Positions 20,735 through 32,598 of a stretch of 64,000 bases of DNA are shown here, one piece after another. A model generated the notes under the pieces. That model did no database searches. It saw only the letters and a program-made list of their open reading frames with translations, and was not told the DNA's origin. This stretch comes from Symsagittifera roscoffensis. Taxonomy: Eukaryota; Xenacoelomorpha; Acoela; Convolutidae. Every line of letters begins with the position of its first letter. Within the stretch, counting starts at the first letter, position 1. The position numbers were made by a program, and so were the translations under genes. The stretch is from assembly GCF_963678635.1 (NCBI RefSeq), contig NC_087066.1, positions 58,856,312-58,920,311 of the forward strand, read 5' to 3'.

Positions 20735-22340
20735 TTGAAATTAGCGAGCGAGTCAATTGAATTCCGGGTAGAAGTCCCAGACTCATGTCCAGACTTTGTG
20801 GGCCGAGCCGCATCTGGATTTAGATACAAAATGCATAGTCACGTCGAAACTTTGAATCTAGAAAGTCTGGACATGAGTCGCGCCGTGGGTCGCGAAAGTC
20901 TACACATACAAACATTTGGTCGCGAAAAACCTGGACATTGCCCGCGAAAGTCTGGACATACCCAAAATTGGTCACGAAAAACGACATGGGTAGCAAAAGC
21001 CTGGACACAAGCTTTCCAGAAATTCGCGACTTGACTTTATCTCCAGACTTACCCGACCAAATTTTGGTATGTCCAGGCGTTTTGCTGCCCTTTTCCAGAC
21101 TTTCGCGACTCATTTCAAGACTTTCCACTAATTATATTCAGACTCAAACTCCCGCGCGACTATGCAATTTGGGTCTGAATCCGGATGCGGCGCAACCCAC
21201 GGCTCAATTCTTAGTACCCACGGCGCGACTTCATGTCCAGTCTTTTCAGACTCAAACTTTCGGCGCGACTAAATAATTTGAGTCTGGATCTTGATGCGGC
21301 GCGATGAGTGCACCAGTTTCCACACAGTGGCGGAAATGGCGAGACCAAGAAAAAACTCCTCGCAAGCTTCGCGACCGGGATGGATACAGCGCCACTTTCG
21401 CGATCAAGGCGGAAACGGCGCGACTTTCCAGAACAAGGTGGAGACGGCTCGACCCAGGAAAATTTCACGCTTTGTTTTCAGTGCCATTTTCATAATTCGA
21501 CTTTATCAAAAAAAATAAGAAAAACTGGTTAAAATTTCGAAAAGTCAAAATTTCTAATGACACAGTAAAAAAGATTGAAATTGTAGAATATCAGCCAGCT
21601 GATTGATATTAAAAAGAAAAAATTGGAAATTGTGCCGCCTCTGCCTTGGTGTGGAAAAACGCGCCGTCTTCGCCTCGGTCTGGAAAGTTGCATTGTCTCC
21701 ACTCTTATTGTACAGAATTGTTTATTGGTCGCGTCCTCTCCGCCTCGGTCTGGAAAGATGCGCTGTCTTCGCTTTTGTGTGGAAAATTGCGTAGTCTCCA
21801 CTCCGATTACGAAACTTGAGCCGCATCCACCATGATCGCAAAGAATTCGTCTTTGGTCGCACTTGCTCCGTACTAGTCTGGAAAATTGCGCCGCCTCCGC
21901 CTTGGTCTGGAACACAGCGTCGTCTTCGCCTTATTCTGGAAATGGTCTTGTCTCCATCGCGTCGTGTCGTATGCATCTCGCATCGTCTCCATCTCGCGTC
22001 GTTTTCATCGCCTCGTCTCCAACTCGGTTGCGAAAATCTGGGAATGGCAAATCTTGGTCGCGAAAGTCTGGGCATACCAGACATGGTTCGCGATTTTTCA
22101 GTCGCGCCATCTTCGTTTCGGTCGCGATAGTCGCGACGGATCATTGCTATAGCGAAAGTCTGGACATGCCTAACTTTGGTCACGAAAGTCTGGACATGCC
22201 TAACTTTAGTCGCGAAAGTCTGGACATGCCTAACTTTGGTCGCGAAAGTCTGGACATGCCTAACTTTGGTCGCGAAAGTCTGGACATGCCCAGAACTTGT
22301 TGCGAAAGTATGGACTTGAGTCTGGGACCTCGACTCGGGT
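20735..22340. repeat. Satellite block with nested inverted organisation
   Basis: The block is richer in G and C than its flanks. Type-1 units (GTCGCGAAAGTCTGGACAT) run forward from about 20745 to 21010 and inverted from about 21015 to 21270. Type-2 units (GGCGGAAACGGCGCGACT) run forward from about 21300 to 21470. After an AT-rich spacer (21475-21620) type-2 units appear inverted (21625-21960, CGCCGTCTTCGCCTCGG). Type-1 units then return forward, ending in a near-perfect array. All the overlapping open frames here are repeat translations. Confidence 0.8.
22153..22318. repeat. 30-bp tandem array
   Basis: Unit starts are 22153, 22183, 22213, 22243, 22273 and 22303. The unit is CGAAAGTCTGGACATGCC plus about 12 bases. 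The middle units are nearly identical. Because 30 is a multiple of three, the minus strand reads as a 10-residue repeat. Units are adjacent with no spacers, so this is not a CRISPR array. Confidence 0.9.
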
Positions 22341-23059
22341 TTCATTACATGGGCATGCTAGTGTAGACGTATTTTAATAGGACGGTCCTAAGAAAATTGA
22401 CTTCAATTGACACTATTCAGTTAACTTGCGATTCTAGACCTTCTTTTCATTAATTAACTGATAATTTTGGTTCCGAACTTTGAAGACAGTAAGGAATGTT
22501 GAACATGCATTTTGGGGGGGGGGGGCAGAAGTTTAAGGCTTTTTGTTATGGTTTGTGTAGGGAAGGTTAAACTAGATTGATAATACTTTGAAAAACTCAA
22601 AGGGAGTTGTTGTCTACAAATGGTAACATCCGAAAAAAAAGAAGTTAATTGAATAAATCAAATAACCAGGCAGCAAATAAATGCTTGGCAGCAAATCCGG
22701 TGCTTTATGGCAGAACGAAACGTCGAAAAGCAGTTCATTGTCTAATTAAATCTATTTCCTCTTCTATACAAATACAAACAACAATAAGTTTTCGCTTATC
22801 TAATCAGCGCTTTTGACAACTACAAATAACTATGGAAGAAAAGGGTACCAACAAAACAGAAAATTAAGGCAGCCACGGAAGTCATTAGGCTTTGATGGAT
22901 GGCAGCATCGCAGCAAGACTAGCTGAAGACAGCAAACATTAGCAGAGCCAAGCAAACATCCGATGGTGCAATCCTATTACAACTGAGAAAAAGTGTGCCA
23001 AAAAGCAAAAAAAAAAAACGCATAAATAATTCACCATTCAAAAATTTTACTGCTAAAAT
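22341..23059. other. Non-coding DNA
   Basis: No gene seen. A run of about 13 G lies near 22513-22526. Confidence 0.35.
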
Positions 23060-23470
23060 CCGACTCACGATGCTCGACATGACGTTTTTGTTCCGACTTT
23101 CGATGAAAGTGAGGAATATATATGCTCAGCGTAGTTTTTTGTTCAGACAACTTTTACAAATTTTTGTTCCCTCGGGGGATCGATCTCCAGCCACTATTAT
23201 CTTGCCATGATTACGGCTAAAACTTCTAGTTTTGTTATCCCTCACTACAAAATTGTTCCACATTGAATTTAGGCAGCTGATTGGTTTTTTTAACTCAATA
23301 CACGACTCAAATTGGAACACTCAAGTTTTGATGTTATCAGCCAGAATTTATAGTTTTGCCAATACTTAATTTACCAAATTATTCGAGACCAATTTAAGGG
23401 CAGTCGGAACTTTCAAGGCTTTGTCCTTATACGAGCAGTCTTGTTCTAAATTGAGCAAGCTATGTCTTAA
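23060..23470. repeat. Dispersed repeat pair, copy 1 (with 24225-24545)
   Basis: Shared ordered phrases with 24225-24545 include TTGTTCC...TTTCGA(A/T)GAAAGTGA(G/C)GAATATAT, a GTT(C)AGAC phrase, GGGCAGT and a terminal ATACGA(G/T)CAG. The copies are diverged and in the same orientation. No coding capacity is evident. Confidence 0.5.
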
Positions 23471-24224
23471 ATTAAACACCAAAGTGTGATTTAAATTGAT
23501 CAATAATTTAAAGTTTTTTTCATAATTATCACGCTTCATTTTCTGATGTTTGCACTATCGGATCATTGCACTAGCAGCCACCACTGTAAATAACCAACAC
23601 AACAACTAAACCGTGGGTTAATTGTAAAACTAAAAGTTTTATCATCATTGCAACTTCAAAACCTGCCTCTAGAAAGGTAAGTAATAATTTCCCAGATAAT
23701 TTCGGAATTTTCCAATTAATTACTAGTTTTTGTCCACTCGTAGCTTGAATTTTATGAAAACAGTTTTTTAATGTAAAGATTGTGGTATTTATGTATCCTT
23801 TCAAAAATTGTGGACAACGTTCTGCCAAATAAGAGCCCAAATTAGTACAATTAAAATGGCTTATCTTTGATGTTTGAGCGCGCTTAGGCTGCGGTCGAAG
23901 TTTTTTCGAGGAATAGAGAACCATAGCAACCAAAAAAGCAACCAGACGCAGATCAAAGATTTTCTCGAGGGGATGGGGGCTAACGATTTTCGAAACATTT
24001 GTCGACAGTTTTTAGCCGATCAAATTGTCAGCAAACGTCAGCTCATTCCTTGTTTTCTTTTGTTTCTTCTCGAATCATTTTTTCTTGAATATCCGTCTAC
24101 TTTCAACGTAAAACAGTTTTTGGAACACTGGAAGTGGTGCCTTCAACTTCAGCCGGCTTTGTTTTAAAATGTTTAGTAAGGAACAATTTTTTCAAATGTT
24201 TATTAATGAATGATTTTTGCGTTG
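23471..24224. other. Non-coding DNA
   Basis: The minus frame 23571-23933 (120 codons) and the plus frame 23874-24167 show no recognisable family. Confidence 0.3.
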
Positions 24225-24545
24225 AGCTCCCTCTTTGTTCCAATTTTCGAAGAAAGTGACGAATATATGCCTTGGGTGGTTTTTTCAGTTCAGACCATTT
24301 TTATAAAACTTGACAGCGCATGGATAATTTCCGCACTCTAATCGTTCCAAATTAAATTGAAGCCAATATTAACTGAACGTAGCATTTCTACTCAAATGAC
24401 ACCTTTTGCATTTGATATTGGTATTAAGCTTATAGTTTATAAAAAAAAGTTTTGAACAAAAACTATTGAGGCCAGCTGAGGGGCAGTGAAATCAATCAGG
24501 GCTTCACCCTGATATACGATCAGCATTGTTTCATTTTAATGCTGA
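24225..24545. repeat. Dispersed repeat pair, copy 2
   Basis: Second copy of the block described at 23060-23470. Confidence 0.5.
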
Positions 24546-27160
24546 CAGTGGCATGAGTCGCGGAGTTGTTTTGGCTGTAAAATCAGCCCCGGAAGTTTTT
24601 TTGGATCGCGCTGTTCTTGAATGCATCTCCTCTGTCTGTAAGTATGAAAACACAAAATCTTGGTCGCGGCGGTCTTCAAATACCACTTTTTGGTCGCAAC
24701 AGTCTGGAAATTAAACAAAAACATCGACCGGGTATCTCAATAATTAAAAATATTTTTGAAAAAACCCCGCTATCATTCATGAATTTTACAATTCAGTGAG
24801 AAGTTAAAAACAAACTCGAAAAAATAGTTTGCGGAATCAAAACATTTCAATCGATAAAAAAATGCTGTTCATCAAAAACCTATTAATATTACTGAACGCT
24901 TTAGCCATAAACCATTTGCAGTAATCTAAAGCAGCTTAACAACGAATCTAATTTAATCACTTGAAAAATAAATGAGCCCGGCAATCAGGACAAGACGTCC
25001 TGCGATAGAAGAAATTTTTATTCTTGATCTGATCCTAAACTGAAATACAAATTACTGTCGGTTTCATTGTTTCTTGAGTCGAAATTAGTCTGTCATCTCT
25101 AGAAATTTAAACATAATCAGCATACACAAAAACCAGGTACGAGAATAACACAATTGACGAGAACAGAACAATTGAACAATTCAACTTTCAAGCTAAACTC
25201 AGCAGTCAGTATCTCAAAAAGATTTCTTCATAAAATCAGATATAATTTGGAATCGAATTGTAAACGCAAATGCAAATATAGCCAAATACCGCTTAACATA
25301 TAAAAACAAACAAATTTGAAATTAAGAACAATTTACGGTCTATTTTAAGTAAATATCCCTCTGTAGCAACCTATGGAAAAATATCATGGAAACAAATTGA
25401 ATTTTATTTGTAGTTAAAGTAACTCTAAACATAATCTTTTCTAAATATTTAAGTTTCCGTTTTAAAAAATTGTGTTGCTTACCTTTGCTTCATGTTAATA
25501 AATGAAAAGTTCGTTTTTTTTAGCATTATGTAACCATATTCATTTTTTAGGGTAAGATAAATCGTTCAACTCAGAAACTCAAAGCTATTGGACACATCTC
25601 TAGCCATTTTTATTTGTGGGCCAAATTGATCTAAGGGAAGAGTAAGAAGGCATTCAATATCCGCTCAATTTATGCAAAATATATAAATAGGTGATTTTAA
25701 TAAAGAAATAGGTGAGAAAAGTGGTTCAAAATAAAATTTGCGTTGATTCCCTGCATCTGTTTAAAAAAAATTTTGGATGGCGGAACTCACCCATGGAACG
25801 GATCAAAAAATTTGAAAGTTTGCTTAGGGGATAATTTTTTTCAGGAGTAGATCTAAGATTTTCTCGAGATGAGGGGGCAGATTTTTCAACCAATTTCCAA
25901 AAATGTGATTGACCGGTTGTAAGTCGACAAAAATTATATTTACTAGGACTTCAAAACTATATGAAAGAATCTCTTTTAGCAAATATTTTTGAAGTTTCTT
26001 ACCAAAGAATTATGTTTTTCCGGCGCGCGATCCGCCCTTAACATTAGACTACAGTGTTAAAAAAATTTTCAATCACAAAATCGCCAGATAATTAATTATT
26101 AACGGAGAAAATTCGGTGCGTGCGGTCGGCTGAAAATGGAGATCCTAAAAAACCCAATACGGTACATCTGGGCAGTGAGGAGGTCAAATCCCTGAGGGAG
26201 GATCCACAAACTCCCCGACCCTAACGCCAAACCCGACATTGATTTTATCAATGAAGTAGGGGTTTAAAATTAAATCTGAAAAACCTAATAAGTCAAGCCA
26301 TCAATGATAACTGAGTATTTTTCGGCTGCTTTACGCGATGGAAAAGACGGGTGAGGATGCCTGAAATAATGAGCCGCTAAAATCCCATCTGATGAAAGGG
26401 GAGATGATTGCACAAAACCTATTTGAAGGTTGAAAAGGATATGAAAAATCAACAGGAGAAAAACTATTGCCCTTTCTATTTTTTGTTTCACTATTTGTGT
26501 TTTATTTGTGATTATCCAATTTCATTATTGTTTCTCTTCAGTTTTGTTAAAGATTCCGGGGATCAAAGAAAGTAAGTCCTTAAGGCGTTTTATGATTCTG
26601 ACTTTCGAAGAAAACGACAGAGTAATTGTAATCGGAGTGTTTCTTTTCTCTACACCAGTTTAGACGTTTTAAATAACCATTTTTAACGGGTAATTTATCT
26701 GAAAAATACTGATGACCTGAGCTCAAATTAAAAAACATATATCACCTGTGATCATTTTTCGCATAGTTATGGGGGCTCCCGCACTGAAGTTTCATGAATA
26801 ATAATCCAATATTTTATGTTTTCGTTGTCAATCTCCACAAAAACCAAAAATAATTGATTATAATTGATTAAAAGTGGACTATAATCTATTGACTAATCAA
26901 TAAAAATCATTTTAATTGATTATAATAGATTATTTAATTTTTTTTCTAAAGTTAGTGAAATTTTCTGAAATTTTCAACACAGTGCAGTGTTTTTCACAAT
27001 TCGTTATCGTTTACGATTTACCGCACGTTATATTAGAAAATTACAAATTGAGACTTACTTTGGCTAACCAAATTGTTATCTTTTTTCAACTTTTAAGTTT
27101 CATGTTTTCTACTTTCTACGTTTCTACAGATTTTTCTAATTTCTTCACAACTTACGTCCC
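24546..27160. other. AT-rich non-coding DNA
   Basis: A short TGGTCGCGGCGGTCT phrase near 24660-24715 resembles the satellite at 20.7-22.3 kb. A cluster of TTGATTATAA words lies at 26855-26935. No gene seen. Confidence 0.35.
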
Positions 27161-27627
27161 TCATTCCCTAATTGTCCCCCATCCCATGTTAAGCCTCCTG
27201 TTAAGCCGCAAACCACCCCCCCCCTTCCGCCCCAGTTTGATCCCTTCAGTTTGCCAACCCAGAGATTTTACCCTCCTCCAGCTTTTCCCTCCACTCACAT
27301 TAACCACCTCCCACCTGCGAGGGAGGGGGTAAAATCTCGGGGGGTGACAAACTGGGGGAGGGGATAGACTTGAAATGTGAGGGAGGAGATGAGGATGGGG
27401 ATGCGGGGGGGGGGGGGGGGGGGTTGTCGATGAGTGTGCGTGGAGAGGGGAGGCTGGAATGAAGTGTGGTGGGGCTATGGAAGGGGGATTGGGGGCGTGA
27501 AAGTGTGAAAGGGGATTGGGGGCGTAAAAATCTCTCTCTCTCTCTCTCTCACTCTGTCTCATTTCTCTCTCTCCTCTCTCTCATCTCTCTCTTCTCTCTC
27601 CTCTCTCTCTCTCCCGCTCTCCCTCTT

Positions 27628-27683
<56 letters not shown>

Positions 27684-27720
27684 TTTAGGTATGTGTGTGT
27701 GTGTGCGTGCGTTTTCGTGG
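27161..27720. repeat. Simple-sequence block: inverted C/G-rich arms, G20, (CT)n, (CA)n/(TG)n
   Basis: C-rich DNA at about 27215-27300 and G-rich DNA at about 27318-27440 form imperfect inverted arms sharing GAGATTTTACCC and CAGTTTG. A run of 20 G occupies 27404-27423. A long, mostly perfect (CT)n tract lies at 27530-27669. It is followed by (CA)n, eight bases, then (TG)n, which can fold into a hairpin. The open frames here are low-complexity artefacts. Confidence 0.85.
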
Positions 27721-29112
27721 GTGTGGGGTTAGTGGTATAGTGATATATTTTGTGGGATAGGTGACAAAACTGAAAAGAAAGAATAACATGAAAAACGTAA
27801 GCTTAGAAAAACGCTATTGATTTTAAGAAAAATAGGAATCGAGAGAGACGCTAAAGGTACTAACTTACATCTGAAAAAAAAGTTCGAAGTCAGCTAAAAA
27901 CATATAATCATAATCGAACTTTTGCTTTAAAAAATAGTATTTTATAATCTATTTTCAATCAATTATAAAAACTTGTTTTCGAATTTTAGTGAGACAGTCT
28001 ATACTATTCAGTGTAATTGATTACTATCCATAAAATTCCACGGGAAAGTAGAATAGTCCCAAATTCGTGCCCCAAAATTTTAGAAAATGATCACAGGTAA
28101 AAATTCTGCTTATTTTTTTTTAGCTCAGCGGATCAACACTTTTCAGGTTATATACAAAATTACATCTGATTCTGTAAAAAATCGAAACAAAATTTAATCT
28201 GCCAGAACAATTATTGCCATGTTTGTTGAACGAGCTGTACACAAATTACTTGATTTGAGTTGCAGTAATTGCACCACAAAATTTTTGTTTCTTGCATTAA
28301 AACTGGTTTTAAAAAAGATGTTCCAAACTGAGTTCGGACTGGAAACACAAACTAAAAGAAACCGGACTGTGATTTGTCTCGTTCTTCATGCAGACTATGG
28401 ATTTGATTTTATCTGCGTTACGATCATTGAACCGCGTTTATTTAAGACCAAGAATTGGAATGAAGCTTCCTTTTTCGGTTTTTTAAAAAAATTTTCTAAT
28501 TTTTATTGGAAAAAGTGATAGTCAAGTGGGCTAAGTGATATATGTATCGTATTAAAGCCCTTCATGCGATCGTTCATGCACTTTGCATGTTGACTTTGAA
28601 CTTTGAGCACGTCTATAGAGTTTTTCCGACTAGGGGTTTTGATTTCGGTCGAACTTTGGCTCGTATGCATTCGACCCGCCTCGACCAAAACATAATTCGC
28701 AAACCTCGAACCGACTCGAACCGAGTTTCAACGGTTAACTTTTGATAAAAATTTTCCCAAAGTCGACAAAAATTGATTTAAAAAATATGTATTTTTAGAC
28801 GAATTTAGAGTGAAGAGTGTCTTATTTCCAAAAAATAACTGGTCAAAACCTTCTATAATACTTGAACATCTAAAGTGGCCTTTGATATACTACTTGAACA
28901 CTTTGATCTTTTTTCTCGGGTTTTGGTTTTCAGCGCCCTTAAATATCAACTAAAAGCTTCACAACTTTTTCTAGAAACTTTGGAAAAGCTTCTATGTGAT
29001 CGAAATCTGAGTGCATCGCGTGATATTTGCTAGCCAAACTGACAAAAAAAATTGAACGTTTTTCTACGAGCTTCATTTTGGTATTTAAAGAAGTTATTTT
29101 GTGTTGTTTCCA
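27721..29112. other. AT-rich DNA upstream of the receptor gene
   Basis: No exon is identified with confidence. A TCGA-rich tract (28640-28730) resembles the array motif at 4.6-7.0 kb. The stretch ends in a splice-acceptor-like GTTTCCAG (29106-29113) just before the receptor ATG. Confidence 0.35.
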
Positions 29113-29125
29113 GCTAAACATCAGA

Positions 29126-29328
29126 ATGGCCAGCAGTAGTGTTGATCCAGCTCTTTCGACTGCTCTGGATGTGTTGACGGTTGTCTTCTATGGAACTGCG
29201 TGTGCTGCTCTGATGTGCAACAGTCTCATCGTAGCAGTGCTGTTCAAAGTTGGAATCAGTCGTGCTTCACTGTGTTGTATGCTGATGGTAGCTGTCGCAG
29301 ATACTCTAACCATTCTAGCAGACTCCGT
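29126..29328 (+). CDS. Rhodopsin-like GPCR, exon 1 (TM1-TM2)
   Basis: The exon starts at ATG 29126, thirteen bases after an acceptor-like TTTCCAG, so a 5'-UTR intron is likely. It encodes about 12 extracellular residues, TM1 with the conserved asparagine (MCNSLIVAVLF), a short loop and TM2 with the conserved aspartate (VAVADTLTIL). It ends in a perfect GTAAGT donor (GT at 29329) in phase 2. The split codon rejoins in frame with exon 2. The family is class A (rhodopsin-like). The ligand cannot be told; peptide-receptor types are a reasonable guess only. Confidence 0.85.
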
Positions 29329-30005
29329 GTAAGTTATTGCAAATAATAATTTATCAAAAATTCTCAAGAACGGTTTGTTGCAATGATAATTTATTTAAGT
29401 TCATCATTTATCGAGCACCGATTGAACGGACTCTGAAGGCCTGCTAGAAAGCGCATGTTTGAAAGCGCCATATGACAGTTGTAATCCAAAAGTGTTTCTA
29501 CTTTATTAATTCAAATATCATTATGTCACTTCTTCTCAGTAGCGCGCTCGCTACTGCCAATAAAAACCAACAAAACTGAAATTTAAGGCGTATATTGGTT
29601 TATTGCACTGACTCGTCGAGAAACACGGCCATTGCTTTTTCTCCCCTCCGGTTTGCACATTAGAAATTAGTGGTCTGCCAGCTATAGTTCACTTCCTTGT
29701 TTTAATTTGTCTTCTAGGGCAATGTAGTGAAGCTGATTTTGCGGGTTAGTTCGTAGTGTTTCCGTTTCGGAGTTTTAACTATCATCATTTGCAGCCCCAC
29801 ATTTTCGTTATCACGCACAAAATACTAAGCAAAACATTTTTTTTTTGCAATAATTAACCGATACCTCTTCAAGTTTCTCCCGTGGCTTGTTGAACCGCAA
29901 CGGTTCCAATTGGCCTTTTCTGTTCACCGTCCGATTTCACCTCAACTAGGCAGCTGATCCTCCGCCAATTTTACTGAAAGCTCGGCATCGGCGTGGAACT
30001 GAAAT
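29329..30005. other. Intron 1 of the GPCR, first part
   Basis: Intronic DNA with no feature seen, up to the target site of the copia element (GAAAT at 30001-30005). The intron continues to 41887, about 12.6 kb in all. Confidence 0.6.
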
Positions 30006-30174
30006 TGTACGATATGAGTTATGCGATGTATTTACCTTCAGTGTGAAGGTCATGTTGTTAATGCGCCTGTGACGTCACTTTACTTATCTGAAATCGGACA
30101 AAAGAGATAAAGTCCAATACACAAATTAACCAATTCAGATCCAGTTGTTTTGTTCAAGTGAGAACACTTCAACA
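30006..30174 (+). repeat. 5' LTR of the copia element
   Basis: It starts TGTACGATATGAG, ends CTTCAACA, and aligns along its whole length with 35040-35207. It is preceded by the target-site copy GAAAT. Confidence 0.88.
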
Positions 30175-30198
30175 TAGTAGCAGGAGGTTAAATTCGAA
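30175..30198 (+). other. Primer binding site of the copia element
   Basis: TAGTAGCAGGAGGTTAAATT directly follows the LTR. Its complement reads like a tRNA 3' end, with TTCGAAT (T-loop), an acceptor stem, then CTA where CCA is expected. The first bases resemble the complement of initiator tRNA-Met (TGGTAGCAG), but the rest does not prove which tRNA. Confidence 0.7.
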
Positions 30199-30750
30199 AA
30201 AGGACATTTTATAATTGAGAGAAGCGAATGACACGGAGATGAATGGGAAGAAATACGAGAAGTCAAAAAGTGACAAAGACAATGAAAACGAGAAAAATTT
30301 CGCCGATGATTAAAGAAAACGAAGGAGCACCGACCGTGGACACAACAACACAATTTAGATGGCTTCCAATAGGATCTGTGGGAAATACAGACGGGGAACA
30401 AGCGAGAGTAGAGTGGAAGAGACCGGTTTGGAACTTGTAAGATTAAAACGGAGGCTAGAGGCATTGGAGGAGAAAGAAGATGAAATGAGAGAAACAAATG
30501 GAGGAGACACGACGAGAGTCAGGATGAAAGCTGTAAGAGTACAGATTTTGAAGTCTACAGATTTGGAAGAAAATCGGAGATGGAAGAAAAAATTGTTACT
30601 GTGGACCGAATGTACGCAAATTCCACACTAGAAATGCAGGCGCCGCATGTCATTATGTATGGGATAACAAATGCTGAACTGAACGAAATCGTGATTACAA
30701 TGATTTGAGACGAGGCAAAGACCGAATTTGGAAAAAAGAAATATTTTGAC

Positions 30751-31228
30751 ATGCTAGATGAGTACTTGACACCATCTCCATTCTTAAAATTGGCGCAAAC
30801 TTACAGACCATGGAAAAGATGTGAAAAAGTTCCGAAGATAAATTGGGATGAGTACATAAAGAGAATGAAGCAATATAGGAGAAAAATGAATGAACCCGAA
30901 ATGACAATAAATGACATATTATTTTGTATAGCACTCCTAGAAGGTTCCAACCTAGACGAAGCCACCAAAATTAACATCGAGAAAATAGCACGAAACAAAG
31001 GTTCCAGTGGAATGGAAACAAGAATGGATTCAGCATTTTTAGAACAGACTTTGCGGAAATTTACGGTAAAGGAGAACCAAACCAAAAATATTCTTTTCAC
31101 AGTAGAGGTTACCTTACGGGCAACAGTGGCCAAAGTCAAAGAGGAAGAGGAAATTACAGAAAGGAAGAAATGGTCAGCAAGGAGGATGTTATAGATGCGG
31201 GTCATTAGATCAATGGATGAGAGAATGT
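30751..31228 (+). pseudogene. Copia gag with zinc-knuckle remnant
   Basis: The open stretch 30751-31194 codes for a charged, helical protein typical of copia-type gag. It contains WDEYIKRMKQYR and a Leu-rich segment. In another frame, 31187-31228 reads CYRCGSLDQWMREC. This is the retroviral zinc knuckle C-x2-C-x4-H-x4-C with the histidine replaced by glutamine. A frame change separates the two, so the gene is broken. Earlier short frames (30243-30631) probably belong to the gag N-terminus but are too interrupted to join. Confidence 0.65.
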
Positions 31229-31464
31229 AAAGCAATGGAATGAAGATTGGAAATGGGAGAAGAGGAGAACAGGCATATGGTAGGAGATTACATCAGAACT
31301 TTCAAACGACTTCGAGAAAAACTGCGAATGGAGAAAACTTTGAAGAGGACGAGAACCCGAGGCATCAATAGAATTTGGCCCAGTCTGAAGAGACAATTGA
31401 GACATCACCCTGCTATTTTGCAGAAGAAGAGGCAAGTATTGAAGAGAGCAGGGAAGAAGAAAGG

Positions 31465-31520
31465 GAAGGCTACATTGAAATCGACACTATTGTAGATTCA
31501 GGGGCAGCAAGATCATTTAT
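31465..31520 (+). pseudogene. Copia aspartic protease remnant
   Basis: The frame reads IDTIVDSGAARSFMS; DSGA at 31495-31506 is the catalytic motif of retropepsins. A stop follows shortly after. It lies between the zinc knuckle and the integrase, as expected. Confidence 0.7.
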
Positions 31521-31835
31521 GTCCTTGAAACAATGAATGGAGGTTGAACAGGGACTAACAGTAGAGGAATGAAAAAAATTGAGGGAGCGGAAAATTGAGA
31601 TAGAGAGCAAGTTTAACTTTGGAAGAGGAGGATAGATCAAAGCTGAATTTGTGTGGTTATTACCAATAAGGGCAGCGGGAAGTTTTATAACCCAAAAATT
31701 GGATGCCATTGATGATGATATTTCACTAATACCGGGAATATGAGCAAGTAGGTTTTCCAAAGAACCTGGTTATTACACCAGAAAAAGTTTAAACTAACCA
31801 GATCGAGTGTTGGACATCTGATATGGAGAGTTAAT

Positions 31836-32236
31836 TTGAATCGACAAAAACTGCACACGAAACAACGAATGACCGCAAAAGAGAAGATCTCTTGGACAGA
31901 AGAATCTGTAATGAGGAGATTGATAGAAAAAAGGGTAAGAGATGTCGATCTTAGATTTGGTCATGCACGTAATAGTCAATTGAAAAGACTGTTGGAAGAG
32001 TCCGGGATGAGGAACAACCTGAGAAAAAAAATACTGATGGAATAATCAAAAGTGTAATTGCAAACTGCACCGCCTGTAACAAAACCAGAAAAATACGTAA
32101 TATCATAAAGTTATTGACTCCAGGGAGTAAAGATTTTAGCGATTCTGTGGCAATTGACCTTGCAGAATGGACAAATCCTAAAACAAATCTGAAAATTCTA
32201 CATTTGCACATGATTGATGAGTTTTTGCGTTTCTAA
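31836..32236 (+). pseudogene. Copia integrase remnant (HHCC zinc domain and core start)
   Basis: An RFGHARNSQLKRLL segment at about 31950-31995 matches the second histidine region of the integrase zinc domain. NCTACNKT at 32063-32086 supplies its cysteine pair. The first histidine is not seen. Next, about 32137-32234 reads SVAIDLAEW...LHMIDEFLRF, the start of the catalytic core with the first acidic residue of the DDE triad. Stops and frame changes separate these parts. Confidence 0.7.
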
Positions 32237-32598
32237 ATTTGTAACTGTAGTACAATCCAAGAAACCAGTCATAATCATGGGACATTGATGGAGAAAAATT
32301 TGTAGAAAGATGAAGTAATAATGGGGAAAAGGACTGAATTGTAGTCAAATAAATTAACAGAGAAGTGAAATTAACAGAGAACAGAGTGATATTTGGGAGA
32401 TAAATTGAAGAATGGGCTGACAAGAAAAAGTGGAGGAATGTTATTCGGTCGGTTGAAGAGACTGAGGCTAATTAGTGGGACGAGGAGCAAAAAAACTCAA
32501 TCGGAACAAAATTGAAGTTCGTTCAATAGCATAAGGAAAGTAAACAAAATCCAAGGCCAAATTTAATAGCTAAGAATGACAAAGAAGCACATAATGCA

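Noticed and set aside
22153-22318. 30-bp repeats as a CRISPR array
   Set aside because: Units are head-to-tail without spacers, in animal DNA, and part of a larger satellite block.
20735-22366. Overlapping ORFs up to 207 codons on both strands in the satellite block
   Set aside because: They translate short tandem units in several frames at once, so openness is a result of the repeat.
27161-27732. ORFs of 133 and 88 codons in the simple-sequence block
   Set aside because: Low-complexity Pro/His/Ser or Leu/Ser runs from C-rich and (CT)n DNA.
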